Positions 15,534 to 24,334 of a DNA stretch of 64,000 nt are shown one piece after another. The notes below the pieces were generated by a model that was given only the letters and a program-made list of their open reading frames with translations, was not told where the DNA came from and did not search any database. How positions within the stretch are numbered: position 1 is the stretch's first letter; every line of letters begins with the position of its first letter. The translations under genes were made by a program, and so were the position numbers. Source of the DNA: CAYSLU01 sp964431965 (GTDB lineage: Bacteria > Verrucomicrobiota > Kiritimatiellia > CAIKKV01 > CAYSLU01); the NCBI GenBank assembly GCA_964431965.1, contig CAYSLU010000014.1, forward strand, positions 9,359-73,358, read 5' to 3'.

Positions 15534-17431
15534 CGGCCGTCATCGATCACGCCGAGATCGCCGCCCGGTATCGGGCTGCCGCCGCGCGGACGGTCCGGCG
15601 GGTCATCGTCTGCGCCGGCACCGGCTGCGTGGCGAACGGATCGCTGGATCTGCATGCGGCTCTGGCCCGGGAGATCGCGGCCGAAGGGCTGCCGGTGGTG
15701 CTCGAGCTGCGCCGGCATGAGGATGTTCCCGAGGGGGCGGTCCACGTGTCCCGCAGCGGCTGCCAGGGGTTCTGCCAGATGGGGCCGCTGGTGACCGTTC
15801 TGCCCGAGCGGATTCTGTACTGCCGCGTCGGCGCCGTCGATGCACCTGAGATCGTCCGGGAAACCCTGCGAAACGGTCGCCCGGTTGAGCGCCTGCTCTA
15901 CCGTGACCCCGTCACGGGCCAGCGCCACGCGGGAACCCACGAGATCCCATTCTACGCGCGCCAGACCCGGAGGGTCCTGGACCAGTGCGGGCGGATTGAT
16001 CCGGATGACATCGGCGAGTACATCGCCCTCGGTGGCTATGCGGCTGCGGCCCGGGCGCACCGGGGGATGACTCCGGAAGCGGTGTGCGGGCTGGTGGCGC
16101 AATCCGGCCTGCGGGGGCGCGGCGGCGGGGGCTTCCCCACGGGCCGGAAGTGGGAGCTCGCGCGCCGGCAGCCCGGGGCGAGCAAGTTCATCATATGCAA
16201 CGGCGATGAAGGCGACCCCGGGGCCTTCATGGACCGCAGCGTCATGGAGGGCGATCCGCACCGCGTCCTGGAGGGTATGCTGATTGCCGCCCGGGCGGTG
16301 GGGGCCGACCGAGGCCTCGTATACGTGCGCGCCGAGTACCCCTTGGCCGTCGAACGCATGCGCCAGGCGATCGCTTCGGCCCGTGCGGCCGGGCTGCTGG
16401 GGCCGGACGTATTGGCGACTGGCCGGGCATTCGACTGCGAGGTCATGGAAGGCGCCGGCGCGTTCGTCTGCGGCGAGGAGACGGCGATGATCGCCTCGAT
16501 CGGGGGGAACCGTGGCATGCCGATGCCCAAGCCCCCGTTCCCGGCAGAGTCCGGCCTCGACGGTCTGCCGACGGTCATCAACAACGTGGAGACGCTGGCC
16601 ACCGTGCCGCTCATCGTGCGCCACGGCGCCGATGCCTTCCGGGCGCTGGGCGTACCCGGCTCGCCGGGAACCAAGACGTTCGCGCTGACCGGGCACGTGG
16701 CCAACACGGGCCTGATCGAGGTGCCGTTCGGCGTCACGCTGCGCGAGATCATCTTCGGGATTGGCGGTGGCGTAACGGATGCTGCCGGGCGGCCGAGCCC
16801 GGACGGCTTCAAGGCGGTTCAGATCGGAGGCCCCTCCGGCGGCTGCCTCACCGCCGAGCACCTCGACCTGCCTCTGGACTTCGACTCGCTTCGACAGGTC
16901 GGCGCGATGATCGGCTCCGGCGGACTTGTGGTGATGAACCGCGACACCTGCATGGTGGGGATTGCGAGGTTCTTCATGAACTTCACCCAGGTGGAGTCCT
17001 GCGGCAAGTGCGTGCCGTGCCGCGAAGGCACCCGGCAGATGCTGGCGCTGCTCGCGGATCTCACGGAGGGGGGCGCGAAGGCGGATACCCTCCGGCTGCT
17101 TGAGTCGCTGGGGCGGGCCGTCCAGCGCGCCTCGCTCTGCGGCCTGGGGAAGACCGCCCCCAACCCCGTTCTGTCCACGCTGAAGCTGTTCCGGGAGGAG
17201 TACGAGGCACACGCCCGGGACGCGCGCTGTCCCGCCGGGCAGTGCCGGGCGCTTGCGACGCCCGCGATCGATCCGGAGCGCTGCAAGGGATGCACGGCGT
17301 GCGTGCGCAAGTGCCCGGCGGGCGCCATCCGCGGAGCCGTCCGCCAGCCGCACCGGATCGAAGTCGCCATGTGCCTGAAGTGCGGCGCGTGCAAGGCCGC
17401 GTGCAAGTTCGACGCCATTACCGGAGTGTGA
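15530..17431 (+). CDS. hydB: NuoF-like NADH-binding flavin subunit (HydB) of [FeFe] hydrogenase
   Basis: A 633-residue protein. An N-terminal [2Fe-2S] thioredoxin-like domain (VCAGTGC near residue 27 and GCQGFC near residue 80) is followed by the NuoF core: GRGGGGFPTGRKWE (NADH site), CNGDEGDPGAFMD and GAFVCGEETA (FMN site). Then come the [4Fe-4S] ligands ESCGKCVPCREGT and a later SLCGLG. The C-terminus adds a two-cluster ferredoxin domain, CKGCTACVRKCPAG and CLKCGACKAACKFDA; the latter has Lys instead of the usual Pro after its fourth Cys. This layout is that of HydB/HndC in NAD-dependent, electron-bifurcating-type hydrogenases, where the flavin is the proposed bifurcation site. Confidence 0.95.
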   Translation: MTAVIDHAEIAARYRAAAARTVRRVIVCAGTGCVANGSLDLHAALAREIAAEGLPVVLELRRHEDVPEGAVHVSRSGCQGFCQMGPLVTVLPERILYCRVGAVDAPEIVRETLRNGRPVERLLYRDPVTGQRHAGTHEIPFYARQTRRVLDQCGRIDPDDIGEYIALGGYAAAARAHRGMTPEAVCGLVAQSGLRGRGGGGFPTGRKWELARRQPGASKFIICNGDEGDPGAFMDRSVMEGDPHRVLEGMLIAARAVGADRGLVYVRAEYPLAVERMRQAIASARAAGLLGPDVLATGRAFDCEVMEGAGAFVCGEETAMIASIGGNRGMPMPKPPFPAESGLDGLPTVINNVETLATVPLIVRHGADAFRALGVPGSPGTKTFALTGHVANTGLIEVPFGVTLREIIFGIGGGVTDAAGRPSPDGFKAVQIGGPSGGCLTAEHLDLPLDFDSLRQVGAMIGSGGLVVMNRDTCMVGIARFFMNFTQVESCGKCVPCREGTRQMLALLADLTEGGAKADTLRLLESLGRAVQRASLCGLGKTAPNPVLSTLKLFREEYEAHARDARCPAGQCRALATPAIDPERCKGCTACVRKCPAGAIRGAVRQPHRIEVAMCLKCGACKAACKFDAITGV

Positions 17432-17434
17432 GCC

Positions 17435-19435
17435 ATGATCACCCCCACCGTGACCATCGACGGTCGGCCAGTCGCCATCGCGGATGAAACCAACCTGCTG
17501 GAGCTGATCCGCAAGGCCGGCATCGAGCTGCCGACCTTCTGCTATCACTCCGAACTGAGCGTCTACGGGGCCTGCCGGCTCTGCATCGTCGAAATCGAGG
17601 GCCGGGGCATACAGGCGTCGTGCTCGGTCAGACCGGAGCCCGGCCTGGTCGTCCGCACGCACACGCCGGCCCTGCGTGAGACGCGGAAGATCACGATCGA
17701 GCTGCTGCTGGCCAACGGCCACCAGGGGTGCGTGACGTGCCGGAAGAGCCCGGACTGCAAGCTGCTCGATATCGCCCGCCGGCTGGGCGTGGACACAATC
17801 CGCTTCCGCGCCACGAAGGACTCGGCGCCGGCCGATGAGACCAGCCCGTCGCTCGTCCGCGAGCCCGGCAAGTGCGTGCTCTGCGGCGACTGTGTGCGCT
17901 TCTGCGATGAGATCCAGGGAGTGGGCGCGATCCACTTCGCGCACCGCGGGAGCCAGGCGGCTGTGATGCCCGCTTTCAACCGGGGTCTGGGGCACAGCGA
18001 GTGCGTGAACTGCGGGCAGTGTGCCGCGGTGTGTCCCACGGGGGCCATCCTGCCGCGAAGCCACACGAGGGAGGCCTGGGAGCTGCTGGCCGATCCGACC
18101 CGACGTGTCGTCGCGCAGCTGGCGCCCGCGGTCCGCGTCGGCCTCGGCGAGGCGTTCGGGCTCCCGCCGGGGGAGGCGGCCACCGGGAGGATCGTGGCCG
18201 CCCTGCGGGCTCTCGGGTTCGCCGAAGTTTACGACACCGCCTTCGCCGCCGACCTGACGGTTCTTGAGGAAGGCCATGAGCTCATGGGCCGCATGGCCGC
18301 CGGCGAGCGGATGCCGCAGTTCACCTCGTGCTGTCCGGCGTGGGTCAAGTTCGCGGAGCAGTACTACCCGGAGATCCTCCCTAATCTATCCACATGCCGC
18401 TCGCCGCAGCAGATGTTCGGATCGCTGGCCGTCGAACTGCTGCCGGCGCGGCTGGGGGTGGCTCGGGATCGGCTCTCCGTTGTCTCGGTCATGCCCTGCA
18501 CCGCCAAGAAGTTCGAGGCGGGCCGGCCCGAGTTCGCGCGGGGCGGGCGGCCGGATGTCGACTTGGTCCTGACGACGCAGGAGCTGGTCGGGATGATCCG
18601 GTCGGCCGGACTCCGGTTCGAGGACCTGGGGGAGGCGCTCTTCTCGCAGCCGTTCGGCCTCCAGACGGGGGCGGGCGTGATCTTCGGCCACTCGGGAGGC
18701 GTTACGGAGGCCGTGGCGCGGTATGTGGCCGCCGGATGCGGACGCGACGCCGCCGTGCGGGTCGAGATGCCGGAGCTGCGCGGCGAGGGGGCGGTGCGCG
18801 AGGGGGTCCTTCGCATTGGCGAGCGGGTGCTCCGCCTGGCGGTGGTGTATGGCCTGCGCGCGGCGCGCCGCGTGGCCGAGGCGGCGCGCCAGGGCGACTG
18901 CGCCTACGACTTCGTCGAAGTCATGGCGTGCCCGAACGGGTGCATTGGCGGCGGGGGCCAGCCCGTATCGACCGGCCGCTCGGCGCGCCGGAAGCGCGCC
19001 CGGGGGCTGTACCGTGAAGCCGGGGCCATCCCGGGGCAGGCGTCCCAGGAGAACCCGGCCGTCTCCGCCCTGTACGCGGGATTGCTGGGCGAGCCCGGCA
19101 GCCGGCGGGCCCACGACCTTCTGCACACCCGGTATCAGTTCCGGAGGCGGCATGCCGGGGAGGACATGGCGCTCAACCCGAGTGTCGCCGATCCGGCCCT
19201 TCGCGTGTCCGTCTGCATGGGCACGAGCTGTTTCCTGAAAGGATCGCAGGCGTTGCTTCGCGACTTCATGGAATGGCTTCGGCAGGAGGGGCTGGAGGAT
19301 CGGGTGGACGTGCGCGCGACCTTCTGTCACGAGCGCTGTGACAAAGGACCGACGGTGGAGATCGACGGCGAGGTGCGGGAGCATTGCTCGCTCGAGACGC
19401 TGAAGGGATGCGTAATGGAGCGAGTGGCCCCATGA
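17435..19435 (+). CDS. hydA: [FeFe] hydrogenase catalytic subunit HydA (trimeric, group A)
   Basis: A 666-residue protein. An N-terminal plant-type [2Fe-2S] domain (YGACRLCIVE) leads into a His/Cys-ligated [4Fe-4S] motif (HQGCVTCRKSPDC), then two [4Fe-4S] clusters (CVLCGDCVRFC and CVNCGQCAAVCPTG). The H-cluster domain has all three canonical signatures: L1 TSCCPAW near residue 297, L2 MPCTAKKFE near 352, and L3 EVMACPNGCIGGGGQP near 497. The proton-relay Cys is present, so it should be an active catalyst. A C-terminal [2Fe-2S] thioredoxin-like domain (CMGTSC...CHERC, about 590-643) completes the modular type seen in HydABC of Thermotoga and relatives. No maturases (hydE, hydF, hydG) are in this window. 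Confidence 0.95.
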   Translation: MITPTVTIDGRPVAIADETNLLELIRKAGIELPTFCYHSELSVYGACRLCIVEIEGRGIQASCSVRPEPGLVVRTHTPALRETRKITIELLLANGHQGCVTCRKSPDCKLLDIARRLGVDTIRFRATKDSAPADETSPSLVREPGKCVLCGDCVRFCDEIQGVGAIHFAHRGSQAAVMPAFNRGLGHSECVNCGQCAAVCPTGAILPRSHTREAWELLADPTRRVVAQLAPAVRVGLGEAFGLPPGEAATGRIVAALRALGFAEVYDTAFAADLTVLEEGHELMGRMAAGERMPQFTSCCPAWVKFAEQYYPEILPNLSTCRSPQQMFGSLAVELLPARLGVARDRLSVVSVMPCTAKKFEAGRPEFARGGRPDVDLVLTTQELVGMIRSAGLRFEDLGEALFSQPFGLQTGAGVIFGHSGGVTEAVARYVAAGCGRDAAVRVEMPELRGEGAVREGVLRIGERVLRLAVVYGLRAARRVAEAARQGDCAYDFVEVMACPNGCIGGGGQPVSTGRSARRKRARGLYREAGAIPGQASQENPAVSALYAGLLGEPGSRRAHDLLHTRYQFRRRHAGEDMALNPSVADPALRVSVCMGTSCFLKGSQALLRDFMEWLRQEGLEDRVDVRATFCHERCDKGPTVEIDGEVREHCSLETLKGCVMERVAP

Positions 19436-21165
19436 ACCGCCTGCAGCCCGTCTATACGGAGAAGGCCGAATGCCAGGACTGCTTCAAGTGCGTCCGGCAG
19501 TGTCCGGTCAAAGCCATCAAAGTCGAGCGGGGCAGCGCGGAGGTCGTCCCGGCGCTGTGCCTTTCGTGCGGGCACTGCGTGACGGTGTGCCCGGTCGGCG
19601 CCAAGCGCGTCCGGGCCGATCTCGACCGCGTCCGCGAGCTGATCGCCCAGCGGAAGCAGGTCCTCGTCTCGCTGGCGCCGTCGTATGTGACCGAGTTCTG
19701 CGGGGTATCGCCGGGGCGGCTGGCCGGGGCTCTTCGCCTGCTGGGGTTCTGGGGCGTCTCGGAGACCGCGCTCGGGGCCGAGCTGGTGTCGGCTCGGGTG
19801 GCCCGGATGCTGCAGGACGACCCCGCGCCGCGGCTGCTGCTTTCCTCGGCCTGCCCGTCCGCCGTTGAACTCCTGCGCAAGTATTACCCCGATCTGGTGC
19901 CCGGCCTGACGGACGTGGTGTCGCCCGTCCTGGCTCACTGCCGCTGGCTGCGGCAGCAGTACGGGGCAGGCATCGCGATTGTCTTCATCGGCCCGTGCGT
20001 GGCGAAGAAGCTCGACGCCGACGACCACCCCGAGCTGCTGGATGCGGCGATTACGTTCCGCCATCTGCGGGAGTGGCTCGCGTCGGCGGGCCTGGAGGGC
20101 TCGCTTGCGACGGCCGAGCCCGCCGAGTTCATTCCGTGCCGGGCCGGGAATGGCGCGCTCTACCCGGTCGAAGGCGGCATGATCGCGGGCATCCGGGGCC
20201 AGGCGTCGGTGGTCGATGCCGGAGCGCTGACGATATCGGGCGTCGGCCGGATCATGGACGCCCTGAAAGGGCTTCGGGGCGCTCCGCTGCGCCAGCCGCT
20301 CTTCGTGGAACTGCTGGCCTGCGAGGGGGGGTGCATCAATGGCCCTCAGTCTTCGACGCCGGGTCAGTCCATCATCAAGCGGCAGCACGTCGTTCAGACG
20401 GCGGGAGATCGCCCGGCCGCGCTCGAGGGGCCGGCGCCGGCGCTCGATGCGACGGTGGCCGCTGCCGGGATACGGGTTGAGCGGTACACCGACGCCGAAC
20501 TGTCGGCCGCCCTGCGCCGGGTGGGGAAGCGTGTGCCGCGCGATGAGCTGAACTGCAGCGGCTGCGGGTACGAGGACTGCCGGGCGTTCGCGCGAGCCTT
20601 GCTGGACGGCAAGGCCGAGCCGGCCATGTGCGTGTCGCACCTGCGCAAGCTGGCTCAGAACAAGGCCAGCGCGCTGCTCCACGCCATGCCGGCGGGCGTG
20701 CTCATCGTCGATGACGCGCTGCGCGTCGTGGAGTGCAACCGGACGCTGGCGACGATGCTCGGCGAGGACGCCGTGCTGGCGTATGACGCGAAGCCGGGTC
20801 TTGAGGGCGTCGATCTCGACAAGCTGCTGCCGCTGGGCCGGCTGATCGAGGGCGTGCTGCACGGCGCCCCGGATGCGTGGGAGCGCGACGTCCGCGTCGC
20901 CGGCCGGGTGTTCCACATGACCCTGTTCGCGATCGAGCCGCACCGCCTGGCCGGGGCCATACTGGCCGACGTGACGCAGCCGGCCGTTCGCCGCCAGCAG
21001 GTCATCCGCCAGGCGGAGGAGGTCATCCGGAAGAACCTCGCGACCGTGCAGCAGATCGCCTACCTGCTGGGCGAAAACGCGGCCGAGTCCGAGGCCACGC
21101 TGCAGTCCATCATCCGCTCGTTCGAGCCACCCGCGGAGGAGCCGGCGGAGCCTCGCCATGGCTGA
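19432..21165 (+). CDS. hydS: Sensory [FeFe] hydrogenase with PAS domain (HydS, group C)
   Basis: Starts at the ATG overlapping the hydA stop (ATGA); 577 residues. Two N-terminal [4Fe-4S] motifs (CQDCFKCVRQCPV and CLSCGHCVTVCPV) precede an H-cluster-like domain with altered signatures: SSACPSAVELL near residue 139, GPCVAKKLDAD near 187, and LACEGGCINGP near 294. The proton-transfer Cys of TSCCP is Ala, as in described HydS proteins. Next is a Cys-rich Fe-S domain (CSGCGYEDCRAF, about 375-400) and a PAS domain at about 415-510. These features mark putative H2 sensors rather than efficient catalysts. It overlaps the phosphatase gene by eight bases, a linkage known for HydS in clostridia and Ruminococcus. 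Confidence 0.9.
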   Translation: MNRLQPVYTEKAECQDCFKCVRQCPVKAIKVERGSAEVVPALCLSCGHCVTVCPVGAKRVRADLDRVRELIAQRKQVLVSLAPSYVTEFCGVSPGRLAGALRLLGFWGVSETALGAELVSARVARMLQDDPAPRLLLSSACPSAVELLRKYYPDLVPGLTDVVSPVLAHCRWLRQQYGAGIAIVFIGPCVAKKLDADDHPELLDAAITFRHLREWLASAGLEGSLATAEPAEFIPCRAGNGALYPVEGGMIAGIRGQASVVDAGALTISGVGRIMDALKGLRGAPLRQPLFVELLACEGGCINGPQSSTPGQSIIKRQHVVQTAGDRPAALEGPAPALDATVAAAGIRVERYTDAELSAALRRVGKRVPRDELNCSGCGYEDCRAFARALLDGKAEPAMCVSHLRKLAQNKASALLHAMPAGVLIVDDALRVVECNRTLATMLGEDAVLAYDAKPGLEGVDLDKLLPLGRLIEGVLHGAPDAWERDVRVAGRVFHMTLFAIEPHRLAGAILADVTQPAVRRQQVIRQAEEVIRKNLATVQQIAYLLGENAAESEATLQSIIRSFEPPAEEPAEPRHG

Positions 21166-22342
21166 GGGCGGCTACGTGGAGGTCGATGTCGCGCGGGCCT
21201 GCAAGCACGGCCAGTATGTGTGCGGCGATGCGTTCAGCTCCCAGCGCATGGCGGAAGGGGATCGCGTCGTCTGCGTTCTGGCCGACGGGCTGGGCAGCGG
21301 CATCAAGGCGAGCGTCCTGGCGACGCTGACCAGCGCGATGGCGCTACGGTGCCTGTGCCATGAGCGCGGGGTGGAGCGCACGGCGGCGCTTATCCGAGAC
21401 ATCCTTCCGGTGTGCGGCAGCCGTGGCATCGCCTACTCGACGTTCACGCTGCTCGATGTGTCGGGCGGCCGCCGGGCGCGGCTGATCGAGTCGGAGAACC
21501 CGGCGGCGCTCTTCGTGCGCGGTGGTCGGGTGGCGGACGCGGGGCGCCGCGAGCCGGGAGCCATCGCGGAAGCCGGCCGGGCGCGCGAGCTGCAGGTGGC
21601 CGAACTCGTGCTCCGGGAAGGGGACCGGCTGGTGCTGGTCAGCGACGGCGTCTCGCAGGCCGGGCTCGGGGCCGACGGCGCGCCGCTCGGGTGGGCCGTC
21701 GAGGGGCTCGGCCGCTTCGTTGAAGAGGCGGTGCAGCGCACGCCCGGCGTCTCCGCGCGTGCGCTGGCCCGCGCGGTGGTGGACGAGGCGCTGCGGCGGG
21801 ACGGCGAGCGGGCGCGGGACGACATGACCTGTGCGGTCGTCTACATCCGCCGGCCGCGCGAACTGCTGGTCGTGACCGGCCCGCCCTATCACCGCGAGCG
21901 GGACCGGCTGATGGCTGAGCTGACCGATGCGTTTCCGGGGCGGCGCATCATCTGTGGCGGGACGACCGCCGGCCTGGTGGCGCGCGAACTCGGGCGCGAG
22001 GCCGAGGTGGATGTCGCCCGGATCGATCCGCTGATTCCGCCGGCATCGCGCATGGCCGGCGTGGACCTGATCACCGAGGGCACGCTCACCCTGGGGGAGG
22101 CGGCTCGTTTGCTGGAATCGCCGGCGGTGATCGACTCGGCTCCGCCCAATGCGGCCACGCGAATGGTCGAGTTGATGCTGGACAGCGACATCGTGCACTT
22201 TTTGGTCGGCACGCGCATCAACGAGGCGCATCAGGACCCGAGCGTTCCGGTCGAGCTGGATATCCGTCGAAATGTTATCCGCCGCATCCGTGAGCGCCTG
22301 GAGCGCGGCTTCCTCAAGGAGACGCGCGTGCGGTTTCTCTGA
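21158..22342 (+). CDS. SpoIIE-type PP2C phosphatase with uncharacterised C-terminal domain
   Basis: A 394-residue protein. Residues 1-235 form a SpoIIE/PP2C phosphatase domain with the metal-binding motifs GDAFSSQRM, VLADGLGSGIKAS, RLVLVSDGVSQAG and ERARDDMTCAVV. About residues 240-394 form a separate domain with TGPPYHRERDRLM, then RRIICGGTTAGLVARELGRE, which I do not recognise from a named family. The gene overlaps hydS, so HydS is its likely upstream sensor, directly or through a PAS contact. Such phosphatases act on phospho-Ser/Thr, often on anti-anti-sigma proteins. No kinase or STAS protein is adjacent, so the substrate is unknown. Confidence 0.88.
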   Translation: MAEGGYVEVDVARACKHGQYVCGDAFSSQRMAEGDRVVCVLADGLGSGIKASVLATLTSAMALRCLCHERGVERTAALIRDILPVCGSRGIAYSTFTLLDVSGGRRARLIESENPAALFVRGGRVADAGRREPGAIAEAGRARELQVAELVLREGDRLVLVSDGVSQAGLGADGAPLGWAVEGLGRFVEEAVQRTPGVSARALARAVVDEALRRDGERARDDMTCAVVYIRRPRELLVVTGPPYHRERDRLMAELTDAFPGRRIICGGTTAGLVARELGREAEVDVARIDPLIPPASRMAGVDLITEGTLTLGEAARLLESPAVIDSAPPNAATRMVELMLDSDIVHFLVGTRINEAHQDPSVPVELDIRRNVIRRIRERLERGFLKETRVRFL

Positions 22343-22345
22343 CGG

Positions 22346-22361
22346 GCCAGAAACTTCTGGC
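22346..22361. terminator. Short hairpin after the hydrogenase operon
   Basis: GCCAGAA-AC-TTCTGGC forms a seven-pair inverted repeat with a two-base centre, starting three bases after the phosphatase stop codon. No T-run follows, so if it stops transcription it is not a classical intrinsic terminator. It could equally be an operator for the ABC transporter operon that follows. Confidence 0.3.
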
Positions 22362-22456
22362 GTCGGCTGAGTGAAGGGCCTTACAGTTGGCCGTCCGTGG
22401 CTCCGGCGTCGCGCGATTGTGACGGGGCCGCGGCCGGAAGGACGGTTGTCCGCGAG

Positions 22457-24334
22457 ATGTCATTGCAGGAACGGGGGAGCGCCGCAACCGAGCTGACCAA
22501 CGGGGCGCTGATCCGGCGGCTGCTGGCCCTGAGCTGGCGCTACCGGATCGGCTGCACCAAGGTCATTCTCCTCCAGGTCGTGATGCTCAGCATCGCCTTG
22601 AGCGGGCTCAGCCTCTCGGGGCTGGGCATCGACTTCATCCGGCACGCGGTGGAGCCCGCCGCTCGCGCGCCCCGGTGGCCGTTCGGCCTGACGCCTCCTC
22701 CGTCGTGGCCCTTCATGGATGTGCTCGGCGCCATCGCCGCGGCGATCCTCCTGCTGGCGGTCGCCCGCTCGGTCCTCTCCTACTACTACACCGTCGCGCT
22801 GGCCCGGCTCGTGCAGCAGAACATCGTCGTGGACCTGCGCGCCCGGGTGTACGACAAGCTTCAGCGCCTGAGCTTCCGGTTCTTCGACGACAACGCCAGC
22901 GGGACGCTCATCAACCGGATCACCGGGGACGTCCAGATGGTGCGCATGTTCGTGGACAGCGTCGTGATGGAGACCATCGTCCTGGTGATCTCCCTCGGGA
23001 TCTGCCTCGCCTACATGGTTCGGATCCACCCCCTGCTCACGCTGGCCTGCCTGGCCACGACGCCCGTGCTGTGGATCATCTCCGCCGCCTTCTCGCGCGT
23101 GGTGAAGCCCGCCTACATGCGGAACCGGGACCTGGTGGACCAGATGATCCTCGACCTGGCGGAGTGCATCCAGGGGATCCATGTGATCAAGGGCTTCGCG
23201 CGCGAGGACGAGGAGGAGCGCAAGTTCCGGAGGGCGAACCGCGACGTGCTGGAGCAGAAGCAGGGCATCTTCTGGCGGGTGAGCCTCTTTCGTCCGGCGA
23301 TGGACCTGCTGTCGCAGATCAACATGGTCGTTCTGCTCGGGTACGGCGGCTACCTGGTCGTCCACGACCGGCTGGCGCTCGGCACGGGTCTGATCGTGTT
23401 CCTCGGCCTGCTCCAGCGGATCTCGGGGCAGGTCAACACGATCGCGAACATCATGGACAACACGCAGCAGAGCCTGGCCGGCGCCCGCCGGGTGTTCGAG
23501 GTGCTGGACGCGCCGGTGGAAATCGACAGCCGCCCGGGCGCCCGGCGCATCGCCCGGCTCAGCGGAGCCGTCGAGTTCGATGCCGTGTCCTTCGCCTACG
23601 ATCCCGGGGAGCCCGTGCTCGACGGCCTTACGTTCCGCGTGGAACCCGGCCAGTGCATCGCCATTGTCGGCGCCACGGGATCGGGCAAGAGCTCGCTGCT
23701 CGGCCTGATCCCGCGCTTCTACGATCCGACGTCGGGCGTGGTCCGCGTGGACGGCCTCGACGCGCGCGACCTGCCGCTCGACGACCTGCGCCGCAACATC
23801 GGCCTCGTGTTCCAGGAGAGCTTCCTCTTCAGCAACACCGTGGCCGCCAACATCGCGTTCGGGCATCCGGACGCCACGCCCGAGCAGGTCGAGCGGGCGG
23901 CGCGGGTGGCCTCCGCACACGACTTCGTCATGGCGCTTCCAAAGGGGTATCAGACCGTGCTGGGCGAGGCGGGCGCCGACCTTTCGGGCGGGCAGCGCCA
24001 GCGGCTGGCCATCGCCCGGGCGCTGTTGCTCGATCCGGCGATCCTGCTCATGGACGACCCCACGGCGGCCGTGGACGCCCACACGGAGCACGAGATCCTG
24101 GAGGCCATGAACAACGCGATGTGCGACCGCACCACGTTCCTCGTCACGCACCGCTACAGCGCGCTGCGGCGGGCGGACCGGATCCTGGTGCTGGAGCGGG
24201 GGCGCGTGGTGCAGGCCGGAACGCACGCGGAGCTGATGCGCGCGAAGGGGCCGTACCGGCGGGCCGCGCGAGTCCAGTTTGACGCGGACAGCGAGGAGTT
24301 CGCCCGGCTGTCGATGGCGGAGGCGCCCCGATGA
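22457..24334 (+). CDS. ABC exporter half-transporter, degenerate-site subunit
   Basis: The ATG at 22457 is chosen; an in-frame GTG at 22397 would add 20 unconserved residues. 625 residues. The N-terminal membrane domain (type IV exporter, six helices) spans about 45-345 and the ATPase domain the rest. Walker A is GATGSGKSS near residue 405, the signature LSGGQRQ near 508, and Walker B ILLMDDPTAAVD near 530. The usual catalytic Glu after Walker B is Asp, marking the non-hydrolysing site of heterodimeric exporters. The partner gene follows with an ATGA overlap. Export of a lipid, drug or peptide is likely; substrate unknown. Confidence 0.9.
   Translation: MSLQERGSAATELTNGALIRRLLALSWRYRIGCTKVILLQVVMLSIALSGLSLSGLGIDFIRHAVEPAARAPRWPFGLTPPPSWPFMDVLGAIAAAILLLAVARSVLSYYYTVALARLVQQNIVVDLRARVYDKLQRLSFRFFDDNASGTLINRITGDVQMVRMFVDSVVMETIVLVISLGICLAYMVRIHPLLTLACLATTPVLWIISAAFSRVVKPAYMRNRDLVDQMILDLAECIQGIHVIKGFAREDEEERKFRRANRDVLEQKQGIFWRVSLFRPAMDLLSQINMVVLLGYGGYLVVHDRLALGTGLIVFLGLLQRISGQVNTIANIMDNTQQSLAGARRVFEVLDAPVEIDSRPGARRIARLSGAVEFDAVSFAYDPGEPVLDGLTFRVEPGQCIAIVGATGSGKSSLLGLIPRFYDPTSGVVRVDGLDARDLPLDDLRRNIGLVFQESFLFSNTVAANIAFGHPDATPEQVERAARVASAHDFVMALPKGYQTVLGEAGADLSGGQRQRLAIARALLLDPAILLMDDPTAAVDAHTEHEILEAMNNAMCDRTTFLVTHRYSALRRADRILVLERGRVVQAGTHAELMRAKGPYRRAARVQFDADSEEFARLSMAEAPR

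Noticed and set aside
13842..22360. A 12-base direct repeat (AGAAACTTCTGG at 13842-13853 and 22349-22360) flanking the hydrogenase operon as a transposon footprint
   Set aside because: Many 12-base matches are expected by chance in 64 kb, and the copies have different contexts without terminal inverted repeats.
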